Assembly (NCBI RefSeq): GCF_017980685.1
Contig: NZ_JACXXO010000001.1
Span: 186,001 to 250,000, forward strand
Source of the DNA: Pseudomonas iridis
Lineage (GTDB): Bacteria; Pseudomonadota; Gammaproteobacteria; Pseudomonadales; Pseudomonadaceae
Length of the DNA: 64,000 bases
Direction: 5' to 3'
A program made the translations under genes and the position numbers. Shown in pieces: positions 8,807-17,105 of the stretch. A model generated the notes under the pieces. It was not told the origin of the DNA. It did not search any database and saw nothing but the letters and a program-made list of their open reading frames with translations. Position 1 is the first letter of the stretch; each line of letters starts with the position of its first letter.

Positions 8807-8998
8807 TTATTTCTTTTTCCGCCGACCGGCGCCACCGAGTTTGATCAGGCGCAACGCCGCTTCGGCCAGTACAGTGCGCTTGTCGTCCTTGTCGAGTTTC
8901 TTCCAGGCCTTGATTTCGCGCTTGCTGCGCCCGCAACCGAGGCAGATGTCGTCGGTGAATTTGCAGAGGCTGATGCAGGGGTCTTTTGTAGAACTCAT
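8807..8998 (-). CDS. DUF1289 family protein (63 aa)
   Basis: A small protein with the DUF1289 cysteine pattern (PCISLCKFTDDICLGCGRS), four cysteines that probably bind a metal or an Fe-S centre. It ends in a lysine/arginine-rich tail. Length fits the family. It starts MSSTKDP at 8998, just before a REP pair, and lies between scpB and rluB on the same strand. Its role is not known for the family. Confidence 0.85.
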   Translation of the reverse strand: MSSTKDPCISLCKFTDDICLGCGRSKREIKAWKKLDKDDKRTVLAEAALRLIKLGGAGRRKKK

Positions 8999-9025
8999 CA
9001 GATACTCCAGATGTACAGCGCTCCA

Positions 9026-9115
9026 TGTGGGAGCGAGCCTGCTCGCGAAAGGGTCCTGTCAGTCGACATCATCGTTGCCTGATACACCGCATTCGCGAGC
9101 AGGCTCGCTCCCACA
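9026..9115. repeat. REP pair (GTGGGAGCGAGCCTGCTCGCGAA class)
   Basis: Two inverted arms, the same class as at 3554-3644, between scpB and the DUF1289 gene. Confidence 0.9.
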
Positions 9116-9142
9116 GGGGGCAACAGTGTTCTTGAGGAAGGA

Positions 9143-10120
9143 TCAGTCCTCGAACTCGCGGCGTTCGGCTTCGATGGCTTCGGCCAGGGCGCGGGCTTCG
9201 GCTTCTTCTTCGCTCAACTCCGGTTCGGGTTCTGGCGCGGGTGGCTCCAGAGCCGCCACGGCAGCGAGCAGTTTTTCCCGAGCTTCGGCTACGCCCAGAA
9301 TGTCCTCTTCAGGTTCGGCTTGCGGCTCTTCGTCGAGTTCAACTTCGTTCACCGGCTCGACAGTTTCGATCTCGGTCGACGGTGCTTCGGCATCGGCATC
9401 GGCGCCATCGCGCAACAAATCGTCGAAGTCGGTCTTGATCCCCTCCTCCATGGTGTCCAGTTCCAGCAACAGCGTATGGAAACTGGTTTCTTCTTTCTCT
9501 TCCTCCGGCTCGGCGCTGGCGTCGGCCAGTTCCTGCAAGCCTTGCGGCACCGGGGCGTCGTCGAAATCGAGTATCGGGTCGGCTTCCATCTCGCGCAGTT
9601 CGGCCAGCGGTGGCAGGTCTTCCAGATTCTTCAGGTTGAAGTGATCGAGAAACCCCTTGGTAGTGGCGAACATCGCCGGTTTGCCGGGCACATCGCGGTA
9701 GCCGACGACGCGGATCCACTCGCGTTCGAGCAGGGTTTTGACGATGTTGCTGTTGACCGCTACGCCCCGTACGTCTTCGATCTCGCCACGGGTGATCGGC
9801 TGGCGATAGGCGATCAGCGCGATGGTTTCCAGCAGGGCCCGGGAATAACGCTGCGGCCGCTCTTCCCACAGGCGCCCGACCCACGGCGAAAACTTCTCGC
9901 GGATCTGCAAGCGATAGCCGGACGAGACCTCTTTGAGCTCGAACGCCCGGCCCTCGCAGGACTTGCCCAGCAGGGTCAGGGCTTTCTTGAAGACTGCCGG
10001 TTCAGGCCGTTCGCCTTCTTCGAACAGTTCAAAAAGGCGCTCAAGGGATTGCGGCTTTCCCGAGGCCAACAGAAAGGCTTCAAGCAGGGGCGCCAGCTCG
10101 CGGGGTTCAGTCAGGTTCAT
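9143..10120 (-). CDS. scpB: Segregation and condensation protein ScpB
   Basis: Kleisin-associated subunit of the SMC-ScpAB condensin, which helps to compact and segregate the chromosome. The winged-helix core covers roughly residues 5-175 (LLEAFLLASGKPQSLERL, ALLETIALIAYRQPITRGEI, GYRDVPGKPAMFATTKGFLDHF). From about residue 185 to the end (325) there is a strongly acidic Glu/Ala/Pro-rich extension absent from the roughly 200-residue Bacillus protein; such tails are common in Pseudomonas. It starts 11 bases after scpA ends, in the same operon. Confidence 0.95.
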   Translation of the reverse strand: MNLTEPRELAPLLEAFLLASGKPQSLERLFELFEEGERPEPAVFKKALTLLGKSCEGRAFELKEVSSGYRLQIREKFSPWVGRLWEERPQRYSRALLETIALIAYRQPITRGEIEDVRGVAVNSNIVKTLLEREWIRVVGYRDVPGKPAMFATTKGFLDHFNLKNLEDLPPLAELREMEADPILDFDDAPVPQGLQELADASAEPEEEKEETSFHTLLLELDTMEEGIKTDFDDLLRDGADADAEAPSTEIETVEPVNEVELDEEPQAEPEEDILGVAEAREKLLAAVAALEPPAPEPEPELSEEEAEARALAEAIEAERREFED

Positions 10121-10131
10121 GTTTCGACTCG

Positions 10132-10953
10132 TTATTCGGCTCGGGCTCGCACGTGGATCGCGGCGAACGGCTCATTCTGCACCAGCTCGACCAAGGATTC
10201 CTTGACCAGTTCAAGGATCGCCATAAAGGTCACCACTACACCCAGGCGACCTTCTTCGGCGGTAAACAGCTCGACGAACGGCACAAAACCGCCGCCCTTG
10301 AGCCGCTCCAGCACATCGCTCATGCGTTCGCGGGTGGACAGCGCTTCGCGGCTGACCTGATGGCTTTCAAACATGTCGCCACGGCGCAGCACTTCGGCCA
10401 TGCACATCAAAATCTCTTCCAGCGCCACGTCGGGCAACAACTTGCGCGCCCGGGCTTCAGGGGCGTCGAGCTTGGGCACGACCACATCACGGCCAACCCG
10501 GCTCAAGCCGTCGATGCCTTCGGCAGCAGCCTTGAAACGCTCGTACTCCTGCAGGCGACGGATCAGTTCGGCGCGCGGGTCGTCCTCTTCCGCCTCGACG
10601 GTTTCGGCCCGTGGCAGAAGCATGCGCGATTTGATCTCGGCGAGCATCGCAGCCATCACCAGATACTCGGCGGCCAGCTCCAGACGCACCGACTGCATCA
10701 ACTCGACGTAGCCCATGTACTGGCGAGTGATTTCCGCCACAGGGATGTCGAGGATGTTGATGTTCTGTTTGCGGATCAGGTACAGCAGCAGGTCGAGCGG
10801 GCCTTCGAAGGCCTCAAGAAAGACTTCCAGCGCATCCGGCGGAATGTACAGGTCCAGCGGCATTTCCATGACCGCCTGGCCATAGACCATGGCGAACGGC
10901 AGTTCCTGCTGGGCGCCGGCCTGAGGATCGGCAACGGTTTCCACTGCGGACAT
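10132..10953 (-). CDS. scpA: Segregation and condensation protein ScpA (kleisin)
   Basis: The 273-residue kleisin bridging the SMC heads. The N-terminal kleisin segment (VFLEAFEGPLDLLLYLIRKQNINILDIPVAEI, about residues 43-74, cited here in parts) and the helical YLVMAAMLAEIKSRMLLP segment are diagnostic. The C-terminal winged-helix part ends AIHVRARAE. The start ATG directly follows the TGA of the preceding gene (no spacing), which implies translational coupling. It is co-transcribed with scpB downstream. Confidence 0.95.
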   Translation of the reverse strand: MSAVETVADPQAGAQQELPFAMVYGQAVMEMPLDLYIPPDALEVFLEAFEGPLDLLLYLIRKQNINILDIPVAEITRQYMGYVELMQSVRLELAAEYLVMAAMLAEIKSRMLLPRAETVEAEEDDPRAELIRRLQEYERFKAAAEGIDGLSRVGRDVVVPKLDAPEARARKLLPDVALEEILMCMAEVLRRGDMFESHQVSREALSTRERMSDVLERLKGGGFVPFVELFTAEEGRLGVVVTFMAILELVKESLVELVQNEPFAAIHVRARAE

Positions 10954-11583
10954 TCAGGCCTCGACCATGAACGGGGTCGGATCGCCGCAACCGACGCGGA
11001 CTACTTCAGGATCGTCGCCCGTCAGGTCAATCACGGTGGAGGCCTTGATGCCGCCAAAACCGCCGTCGATGATCAGGTCCACTTGATGCTCAAGCAATTG
11101 ACGCATTTCGTATGGATCCGTCATTGGATCCTCATCACCGGGCATGATCAGCGTCACGCTCATCAGCGGCTCGCCAAGTTCGGCCAGCAGCGCCAGCGCA
11201 ATCGGATGGCTGGGAACGCGCAAACCGATGGTGCGCTTCTTGGGGTGCAGCAACAGGCGCGGCACTTCACGGGTGGCGTTGAGAATGAAGGTGTACGGCC
11301 CCGGCAAATGCGCCTTGAGAATACGGAAGGTGCCGGTATCGATCTTGGCGTAGTTGCCCAGTTGCGACAGGTCGCTGCAGATCAGCGCGAAGTTGTGCTT
11401 TTCGTCGAGCTGACGCAAGCGTCGAACGCGCTCGATAGCGGTCTTGTCGCCGATTTGGCAACCGATGGCGTAGGAAGAGTCGGTGGGATAAATCACGACC
11501 CCGCCCTTGCGGATGATCTCGACCGCCTGTTTGATCAGGCGCGCTTGCGGGTTTTCCGGATGTATCTGGAAAAATTGACTCAC
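10954..11583 (-). CDS. YciO/TsaC-type L-threonylcarbamoyladenylate synthase family protein
   Basis: A 209-residue YrdC/Sua5-fold protein. The family binding site is seen in GGVVIYPTDSSYAIGC, the KHNFALICSDLSQL segment and KKRTIGLRVPSHPI. The length and the partner genes fit YciO rather than the shorter TsaC needed for tRNA t6A, so threonylcarbamoyl-AMP synthase activity is likely but the physiological role is less sure. GTG 11583 is chosen: AGGTAGAG sits seven bases upstream and the family begins SQFFQIHP. An upstream ATG at 11622 would overlap rnm. The stop abuts the scpA start. Confidence 0.88.
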   Translation of the reverse strand: MSQFFQIHPENPQARLIKQAVEIIRKGGVVIYPTDSSYAIGCQIGDKTAIERVRRLRQLDEKHNFALICSDLSQLGNYAKIDTGTFRILKAHLPGPYTFILNATREVPRLLLHPKKRTIGLRVPSHPIALALLAELGEPLMSVTLIMPGDEDPMTDPYEMRQLLEHQVDLIIDGGFGGIKASTVIDLTGDDPEVVRVGCGDPTPFMVEA

Positions 11584-11596
11584 GTTCTCTACCTGT

Positions 11597-12460
11597 TCAG
11601 ACGGCGGCAATAACTGTGTCATGTTTGAACCGACACCACAGGGGTGGAAGGTCCTCGGGAACCGGCCGGTACTGGCCGATCTCGGACCAACCTCCAGGGC
11701 CATGAAAATCACTGCCGGCGCTGACCAGCAGACCGAACTCACGGGCAAGGATTGCCAGGCTGCCCACCTGTTCCGCGGGCTGATGGCCATTGACCACTTC
11801 AATCGCGTGCCCGCCCGCTTGAATATAGTCGGCAATCAGCTTTCGGCGTTTGCTGCGGGTGAAATCGTAATGCCACGGATGCGCCAGGCTGACCCAGGCA
11901 CCCGCAGCGCGCAACGTGCCAACGGTGTCTTCGAGCGTCGGCCAGTGTTGTTTGACGTCGCCCAGCTTGCCGGCGCCAAGCCATTTGCGGAAGGCTTCGG
12001 CGCGATCCTTTACAAAACCTTCACGGACCATCCAGTCGGCGAAATGTGGACGGGCCGGGGCGTTGCCGCTGTCGCCCAGTTCCTGCTGGATCTGCCTCGC
12101 GCCATCGAGGGCACCGGGCATGCCCTTGAGGGCGAGCTTGCGGCTTATTTCTTCCGACCGCAGCCAACGCCCATCGTGCAATCTGGCGATCGCCTCGACC
12201 AACGGTGCGGCATTGACGTCGAAACCGTAACCCAACACATGAATGGTCGCCCCTCCCCAGGTGCAGGACAACTCGACACCGTTGACCAGTTGCATCCCCA
12301 GTTCGGTCGCGGCAGTGCGCGCTTCGGCGAGGCCTTCGAGGGTGTCGTGGTCGGTCAGGGCCAGGACTCGCACGCCGTTCTCGAACGCACGCGCAACCAG
12401 AACCGCAGGCGCCAGGGCGCCATCGGAGGCCGTGCTATGGCAGTGCAAATCAACATTCAC
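11597..12460 (-). CDS. rnm: PHP-domain 5'-3' exoribonuclease RNase AM (YciV/TrpH)
   Basis: A 287-residue PHP phosphoesterase. Metal-binding motifs are in order: DLHCHSTASDG at the N-terminus, LTDHDT, GVELSC, RPHFADWM, SLAHPWHYD and AGSDFHGP. E. coli YciV trims 5' ends of short RNAs and rRNAs. Start GTG 12460 is taken because family proteins start just before NVDLHCHS and GAGG lies upstream; a TTG at 12478 is possible. It precedes the YciO-type gene by 13 bases and is divergent from yciB, the usual Pseudomonas order. Confidence 0.9.
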   Translation of the reverse strand: MNVDLHCHSTASDGALAPAVLVARAFENGVRVLALTDHDTLEGLAEARTAATELGMQLVNGVELSCTWGGATIHVLGYGFDVNAAPLVEAIARLHDGRWLRSEEISRKLALKGMPGALDGARQIQQELGDSGNAPARPHFADWMVREGFVKDRAEAFRKWLGAGKLGDVKQHWPTLEDTVGTLRAAGAWVSLAHPWHYDFTRSKRRKLIADYIQAGGHAIEVVNGHQPAEQVGSLAILAREFGLLVSAGSDFHGPGGWSEIGQYRPVPEDLPPLWCRFKHDTVIAAV

Positions 12461-12547
12461 GGAGAGTTGTAACCTCAAATCAGCGAGCGCTATCGCGCGC
12501 CCATATGTTTGTTATTATGCCGCCACATCCAGCTTCTGGCTCTCACT

Positions 12548-13144
12548 GTGAAACAATTCATCGATTTCATCCCGCTTTTGCTGTTCTTCATCGTTTACAA
12601 ACTTGATCCACGGGTCGTCGACATCGCTGGCCATGAAGTGACTGTAGGCGGTATTTACAGCGCCACCGCGATGCTGATCATCAGCTCCCTGGTGGTGTAT
12701 GGCGCGCTTTTCATCCAACAGCGCAAGCTGGAAAAGAGCCAATGGCTGACCCTGATCGCCTGCCTCGTGTTCGGCAGCCTGACACTGGCGTTCCACAGCG
12801 AGACCTTCCTGAAATGGAAAGCCCCGGTGGTCAACTGGCTGTTCGCCGTCGCCTTCATCGGCAGCCACTTCATCGGTGACCGCCTGCTGATCAAACGCAT
12901 CATGGGCCACGCGCTGACCCTGCCGGATCCGGTGTGGACCCGTCTGAACATCGCCTGGATCGCCTTTTTCCTGTTCTGCGGGGCCGCCAACCTGTTCGTC
13001 GCCTTCACCTTCCAGAGCATCTGGGTGGACTTCAAGGTGTTCGGCAGTCTGGGCATGACCGTGCTATTCCTGGTCGCGCAAGGCGTTTACCTGTCCCGTC
13101 ACCTGCATGACGCCGATACCACAACACCAAAAACCGAGGACTGA
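12548..13144 (+). CDS. yciB: Inner-membrane septation protein A (YciB/IspZ)
   Basis: A 198-residue membrane protein starting [20 protein letters not shown] (GTG start), the conserved N-terminus of the family. It has about five membrane helices, a conserved KPLVVNW-like region (here [18 protein letters not shown]) and the W..L N..W motif near residue 135. YciB works in cell-envelope synthesis and septation with elongation and division proteins. The ribosome binding site is weak. It is one base from yciI, so the two are co-translated. Confidence 0.92.
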   Translation: MKQFIDFIPLLLFFIVYKLDPRVVDIAGHEVTVGGIYSATAMLIISSLVVYGALFIQQRKLEKSQWLTLIACLVFGSLTLAFHSETFLKWKAPVVNWLFAVAFIGSHFIGDRLLIKRIMGHALTLPDPVWTRLNIAWIAFFLFCGAANLFVAFTFQSIWVDFKVFGSLGMTVLFLVAQGVYLSRHLHDADTTTPKTED

Positions 13145-13145
13145 C

Positions 13146-13445
13146 ATGCTCTACGCAATCATTGCCACCGACGTCGCCAATTCACTGGAAGCTCGCCTGG
13201 CTGCGCGCCCTGCGCATCTGGAACGCCTGCAAGCGCTCAAGGGCGAAGGTCGTATCGTATTGGCCGGCCCGCACCCGGCCGTCGACAGCAATGATCCGGG
13301 CGCAGCGGGTTTCACCGGCAGCCTGATCGTTGCCGAATTCGACTCCCTGAGCGCCGCGCAAGCCTGGGCAGATGCCGATCCCTACATCGCGGCAGGCGTT
13401 TATGCCAACGTGATCGTGAAGCCGTTCAAGCAAGTCCTGCCTTAA
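13146..13445 (+). CDS. yciI: YciI family protein
   Basis: A 99-residue ferredoxin-like alpha/beta protein. The family pattern is visible: LYAIIATD at the start, the [11 protein letters not shown] helix, GPHPAVD, and the [17 protein letters not shown] end, with the His and Asp residues conserved in the family. The biochemical role is not settled. It starts one base after the yciB stop and is followed by a 13-bp hairpin. Confidence 0.9.
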   Translation: MLYAIIATDVANSLEARLAARPAHLERLQALKGEGRIVLAGPHPAVDSNDPGAAGFTGSLIVAEFDSLSAAQAWADADPYIAAGVYANVIVKPFKQVLP

Positions 13446-13452
13446 AAAGTCC

Positions 13453-13482
13453 GGTAATGAGGAGATTCATCTCCTCATTACC
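13453..13482 (+). terminator. Hairpin after yciI
   Basis: A perfect 13-bp stem (GGTAATGAGGAGA) with a four-base loop, eight bases after the yciI stop. There is no T tract, so it may be a weak or Rho-assisted terminator. Confidence 0.65.
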
Positions 13483-13595
13483 CGCGACACGCCTGTAACA
13501 CTGAACCTTGTCTGTTCATCACACTCTCAATCGCTCATTATTCTCGTTTGCCTGCCGACAACCTGCCCAATATCCATTTGGAAACAGGTGTCGCG

Positions 13596-14006
13596 ATGCG
13601 CAAGGGTCCGTTGTGTCTGATGTTGGTCACGTTATCGATCATGGCGCCTGCCCATGGTGATGAAACCACCGAAGGCGGCAGCTCCACGCCATTGTCATTA
13701 AGTGCCGGCAGCCAGATCACCGAGTTGCAACAGCGCCTCAAAGTGAGCGAGCAGCAGCGGGAAGAACTGAGCAAACAACTGCAAAATGCCGACAACCAAC
13801 GTGAAAGCGCTCAGCTCGCCCGGTTGCGCCAAGAGAACCAGCGCCTCAAGCTGCAACTCAAGGAAGCCCAGGCCAGCCCGCTGCCGCGCTTGTTGACCGA
13901 TCAGCAGCAGTGGTTCGTCACGGGTGCCGGAGTAGCGCTATTGGCGCTGCTCTGCGGTATCTTTGCCAGTGGGGCAAGCCGAAAACGTCGGCAATGGTTA
14001 AATTGA
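13596..14006 (+). CDS. Exported coiled-coil protein with C-terminal membrane anchor
   Basis: A 136-residue protein with an N-terminal signal (MRKGPLCLMLVTLSIMAPAHG). A central coiled coil rich in Gln, Leu and Glu (ITELQQRLKVSEQQREELSK onward) follows. A membrane helix (VTGAGVALLALLCGIFASG) precedes a basic end. This architecture resembles the TIGR04211/YgiM-type SH3 membrane proteins without the SH3 part. It ends seven bases before the CpxR-type regulator gene, so it may be co-transcribed with it. Function unknown. Confidence 0.75.
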   Translation: MRKGPLCLMLVTLSIMAPAHGDETTEGGSSTPLSLSAGSQITELQQRLKVSEQQREELSKQLQNADNQRESAQLARLRQENQRLKLQLKEAQASPLPRLLTDQQQWFVTGAGVALLALLCGIFASGASRKRRQWLN

Positions 14007-14013
14007 GTGAGTC

Positions 14014-14691
14014 ATGAGCGAGCTGTTAATTATTGATGATGACCAGGAGCTGTGTGAGCTCCTGAGCAGTTGGCTAAGCCAGGAAGGCTTCCAGGTACGT
14101 GCCTGCCACGATGGCCAGAGCGCCCGCAAGGCCTTGGCCGAAACCGCCCCGGCGGCGGTGGTGCTGGACGTGATGCTGCCCGATGGCAGCGGTCTGGAAT
14201 TGCTCAAGCAATTGCGCAACGATCACGCCGATCTGCCGGTGTTGATGCTCTCGGCCCGTGGCGAACCACTGGACCGGATCCTCGGCCTGGAACTGGGCGC
14301 TGACGACTACCTGGCCAAACCGTGTGATCCCCGTGAGCTGACCGCGCGCCTGCGCGCCGTACTGCGCCGCAGCCACCCGGCGGCCGTGTCGACGCAGCTT
14401 GAGCTGGGCGACCTGAGTTTCAGCCCGGTGCGCGGCGTGGTCAGCATCGACGAGAGAGAACTGACCCTCACCGTTTCCGAAAGCCGTCTGCTCGAAGCCC
14501 TGCTCAAGCAGCCCGGCGAGCCGCTGGACAAACAGGAACTGGCGCAACTGGCCCTCGGCCGCAAGCTGACCCTGTACGACCGCAGCCTCGACATGCACGT
14601 GAGCAACCTGCGCAAAAAAATCGGCCCGCACCCCGACGGCCGCCCGCGCATCGTTGCCCTGCGCAGCCGCGGTTACTTCTACTGCCTGTAA
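14014..14691 (+). CDS. cpxR: OmpR-family response regulator, CpxR-like
   Basis: A 225-residue two-domain regulator. The receiver domain has the acidic pocket IIDDDQ, phospho-acceptor Asp52 (VVLDVMLPDGSG), the LSARGE switch and Lys102 (LAKPCDP). The C-terminal winged helix covers about 128-225, ending LRSRGYFYCL. It is followed by a Spy/CpxP-like gene and a CpxA-like sensor kinase, the PA3204-3206 arrangement known in P. aeruginosa, so it is called CpxR-like. It probably controls envelope-stress genes including the neighbouring periplasmic protein. Confidence 0.88.
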   Translation: MSELLIIDDDQELCELLSSWLSQEGFQVRACHDGQSARKALAETAPAAVVLDVMLPDGSGLELLKQLRNDHADLPVLMLSARGEPLDRILGLELGADDYLAKPCDPRELTARLRAVLRRSHPAAVSTQLELGDLSFSPVRGVVSIDERELTLTVSESRLLEALLKQPGEPLDKQELAQLALGRKLTLYDRSLDMHVSNLRKKIGPHPDGRPRIVALRSRGYFYCL

Positions 14692-14720
14692 CCCTGCACG
14701 GCCTCCTGCATTGCGATGAC

Positions 14721-14790
14721 GAAGGCTGCGATCTTTTGATCTTGCTTTAAAAACAAAATCAAAAGATCGCAGCCTTCGGCAGCTCCTACA
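14721..14790. repeat. REP-type inverted repeat (GCGATCTTTTGAT class)
   Basis: Arms GAAGGCTGCGATCTTTTGAT and complement around an AT-rich centre, between cpxR and the cpxP-like gene. Confidence 0.85.
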
Positions 14791-14941
14791 TGGGGTCGCG
14801 GATCGATTTGCGTGATTGTTTGTCAGGTCGATGACAAATCGTGTTTACCCAAGCTTTACATAGCGCTGACCGCCGCTGACCTTGATCTGCGTAATCTGAA
14901 CTCATCCGGAACGTACCGGGAACGAGACAAGGAGATACACC

Positions 14942-15391
14942 ATGCGCAAGACTCTTATCGCTCTGATGTTCGCTGCCGCTCTGCCAACCGTCGCCATGGC
15001 CATGCCGCAAGACGGCGGCCCGATGGGTGGCCCGCTCGACGGCCCACGCCACGGCGGTCAGATGCACGGCATGCACGGCAAAGGCCCGTACAGCCAACTC
15101 GACCTGTCACGCGAACAACGCGAGCAGATCCGCAAGATCATGGGCGAGCAGATGCACGAGCGTAAGCAAGTGGTCGACAAGTACCTGGAAAAACTCTCGC
15201 CGGCTGACCAGAAAGCCATGAAGGATGAGGTGGCAGCCAACCACAAGAAAGCCGAGGCCGATGTTCGCGCCGTGCTGAAACCGGATCAACAGAAGAAATT
15301 CGACGAGATCCAGAAGAAAAAAGCCGAGCGTCGCGCCGAATGGGCTGAGTTCAAGGCGTGGAAAGCGCAACAGCCGCAAAAAGCGCAATAA
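14942..15391 (+). CDS. Periplasmic Spy/CpxP-like LTXXQ protein
   Basis: A 149-residue exported protein with a signal peptide (MRKTLIALMFAAALPTVAMA). A Gly/His/Met-rich segment (residues about 22-47, with GGQMHGMHGKG) follows, then a helical part with two LTXXQ-like motifs (LSREQREQIRKIM and LKPDQQKKFDEIQ). Spy and CpxP are periplasmic chaperones, and CpxP inhibits the CpxA sensor. A good AAGGAG site precedes the ATG. The His/Met-rich segment could bind metal. A strong terminator follows, so it forms its own unit between the regulator and the kinase. Confidence 0.85.
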   Translation: MRKTLIALMFAAALPTVAMAMPQDGGPMGGPLDGPRHGGQMHGMHGKGPYSQLDLSREQREQIRKIMGEQMHERKQVVDKYLEKLSPADQKAMKDEVAANHKKAEADVRAVLKPDQQKKFDEIQKKKAERRAEWAEFKAWKAQQPQKAQ

Positions 15392-15401
15392 TGTTTTAAC
15401 C

Positions 15402-15436
15402 ACAGGCCCGACGGCTAACACCGTCGGGCCTGTTCA
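15402..15436 (+). terminator. Terminator after the cpxP-like gene
   Basis: A perfect 13-bp stem (ACAGGCCCGACGG) with a six-base loop, 10 bases past the stop. Confidence 0.85.
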
Positions 15437-15448
15437 CATCTGCCCTCT

Positions 15449-15532
15449 GCAGGAGGTGCGGCACGCTGCGATCTTTTGATTCTGCTTTTGAAAAACAAGA
15501 TCAAAAGATCGCAGCCTGCCTTAGCTCCTGCA
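15449..15532. repeat. REP-type inverted repeat (GCGATCTTTTGAT class)
   Basis: Somewhat degenerate outer arms, conserved GCGATCTTTTGAT core and complement, between the cpxP-like and cpxA-like genes. Confidence 0.8.
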
Positions 15533-15561
15533 GGGGTTACGCGTTTGATTGAGGATTTTCT

Positions 15562-16902
15562 GTGCGGTCATTGTTCTGGCGTATTCTCGCAAGCTTCTGG
15601 CTGGCCATCGCTCTGGTTGCAGGGCTGTCCATTCTCTTGGGGCACATGCTCAATCAGGACGCGTGGATCCTCAGTCGCCATCCGGGCCTCAACACCCTCG
15701 CGGCTGAGTGGACGCAGAGCTACGAAGCACAAGGCGAAGAAGCCGCTCAGCAGATCCTTCAACAACGCAAGCGCCAGTACCACATCGACGTTCAAGTGCT
15801 GAACGAAAGCGGAGACCCGGTCGTGCGCGGTACCTTCCCCCGTCGTGCCGCAGCCTTCGAAGCCCGCCAGAACAACGATGACCGACGCCTGCCGTGGCGG
15901 CGCCTGACCGATGAGTTCACCAGTGAAAAAACCGGTGACACCTACCTGTTCATCTACCGCATCCCACATCCCGAACTCGACTCCTGGCACCGCGAAAGCC
16001 TGCTCTGGCCATTGAGTGCGCTGGGCATTGCGCTGGTGGTACTGACCCTGTTCAGCTTGCTGGTGACTTTCTCCATCACCCGTCCGCTCAGCCGTTTGCG
16101 CGGTGCGGTACATGACCTGGGGCAGGCGACTTATCAGCAGAACAGCCTGGCCAAACTGGCCAACCGCCGCGATGAGTTCGGCGTGCTCGCCAACGACTTC
16201 AACCGCATGGGTGCGCGTCTGCAAAGCCTGATCGGCAGTCAGCGTCAGTTGTTGCGCGACGTATCCCATGAACTGCGTTCACCGCTGGCGCGGCTGCGAA
16301 TTGCCCTGGCGCTGGCAGAGCGCGCCAACCCTGAAGAACGCGAAAAACTCTGGCCACGACTGACCCGCGAATGCGATCGCCTGGAAGCGCTGATCAGTGA
16401 AATTCTGGTGCTGGCGCGGGTCGATGCCGACAACGCCAGCGCTGAAGACGTGGATGTGAATACGCTGCTGAGCGCCCTGCAAAAAGATGCGCAGTTGGCG
16501 TCGCCGGAACAGACCGTACGATTGGATATCGAGCCGCAGCTGAGTCTGAAGGGCTGGCCGACCATGATCGAGCGCGCCGTGGACAATCTGCTACGCAATG
16601 CGCAGCGCTTCAATCCCCAGGGTCAGGCGATTGAAATGCAGGCCTCGCGGCAGGGTGAGCGGATAGTCATCAGTGTTCGCGATCATGGCCCGGGGGTTCA
16701 GGCCGAACACCTGAGTCAGTTGGGCGAGCCGTTTTATCGGGCGCCGGGGCAGACAGCGGCGGGCCATGGTCTGGGCCTGGCGATTGCCCGACGTGCGGCG
16801 GAGCGGCATGGTGGAAGTTTGATGCTGGCGAATCATCCTGACGGCGGGTTTGTTGCCAGTCTGGAATTGCCGCTGGTGCCGGGGGCAGTCGTCCAACTCT
16901 AA
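15562..16902 (+). CDS. cpxA: Sensor histidine kinase, CpxA-like
   Basis: A 446-residue inner-membrane kinase. It has membrane helices at about 8-28 and 148-172 with a 120-residue periplasmic sensor between them. A HAMP domain (ITRPLSRLRGAVHDLG) follows, then a DHp domain with phospho-acceptor His236 (DVSHELRSPLARLR). The ATP-binding domain has N (DNLLRNAQRF), G1 (RDHGPGVQ) and G2 (GHGLGLAIA) boxes. It uses GTG at 15562, preceded by GAGG. It likely phosphorylates the CpxR-like regulator. The two REP elements and the terminator upstream suggest it is not simply co-transcribed with the regulator. Confidence 0.9.
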   Translation: MRSLFWRILASFWLAIALVAGLSILLGHMLNQDAWILSRHPGLNTLAAEWTQSYEAQGEEAAQQILQQRKRQYHIDVQVLNESGDPVVRGTFPRRAAAFEARQNNDDRRLPWRRLTDEFTSEKTGDTYLFIYRIPHPELDSWHRESLLWPLSALGIALVVLTLFSLLVTFSITRPLSRLRGAVHDLGQATYQQNSLAKLANRRDEFGVLANDFNRMGARLQSLIGSQRQLLRDVSHELRSPLARLRIALALAERANPEEREKLWPRLTRECDRLEALISEILVLARVDADNASAEDVDVNTLLSALQKDAQLASPEQTVRLDIEPQLSLKGWPTMIERAVDNLLRNAQRFNPQGQAIEMQASRQGERIVISVRDHGPGVQAEHLSQLGEPFYRAPGQTAAGHGLGLAIARRAAERHGGSLMLANHPDGGFVASLELPLVPGAVVQL

Positions 16903-16909
16903 GAGCCAC

Positions 16910-17100
16910 CCTCATCGGAACGCCGCCCAGCCCTCTCCCGGAGGGAGAGGGGGCCGACCGAGTTATCTGGCGCTATACATCGACCTGAAATACCGAGTCG
17001 ATTATGGATTCAGCAAAGATCGCTCACGTCGGCGTATCTCGTGAGCATCCCCCAATCAGTCCCCTCTCCCTCCAGGAGAGGGTTAGGGTGAGGGGCTTTT
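16910..17100 (+). repeat. About 190-bp interspersed repeat, copy 1
   Basis: The block begins CCTCATCGGAACGCCGCCC and ends GGGTGAGGGGCTTTT, with GGGAGAGGG/CCCTCTCCC hairpins at both ends. A reverse-oriented copy lies at 29347-29541 with a less conserved centre. No coding capacity; it looks like a non-autonomous mobile or REP-like element. Confidence 0.8.
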
Positions 17101-17105
17101 GATCT

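Noticed and set aside
10153..11613. 486-codon plus-strand frame opposite scpA and the YciO-type gene
   Set aside because: Antisense to two recognised, translationally coupled genes; no family match.
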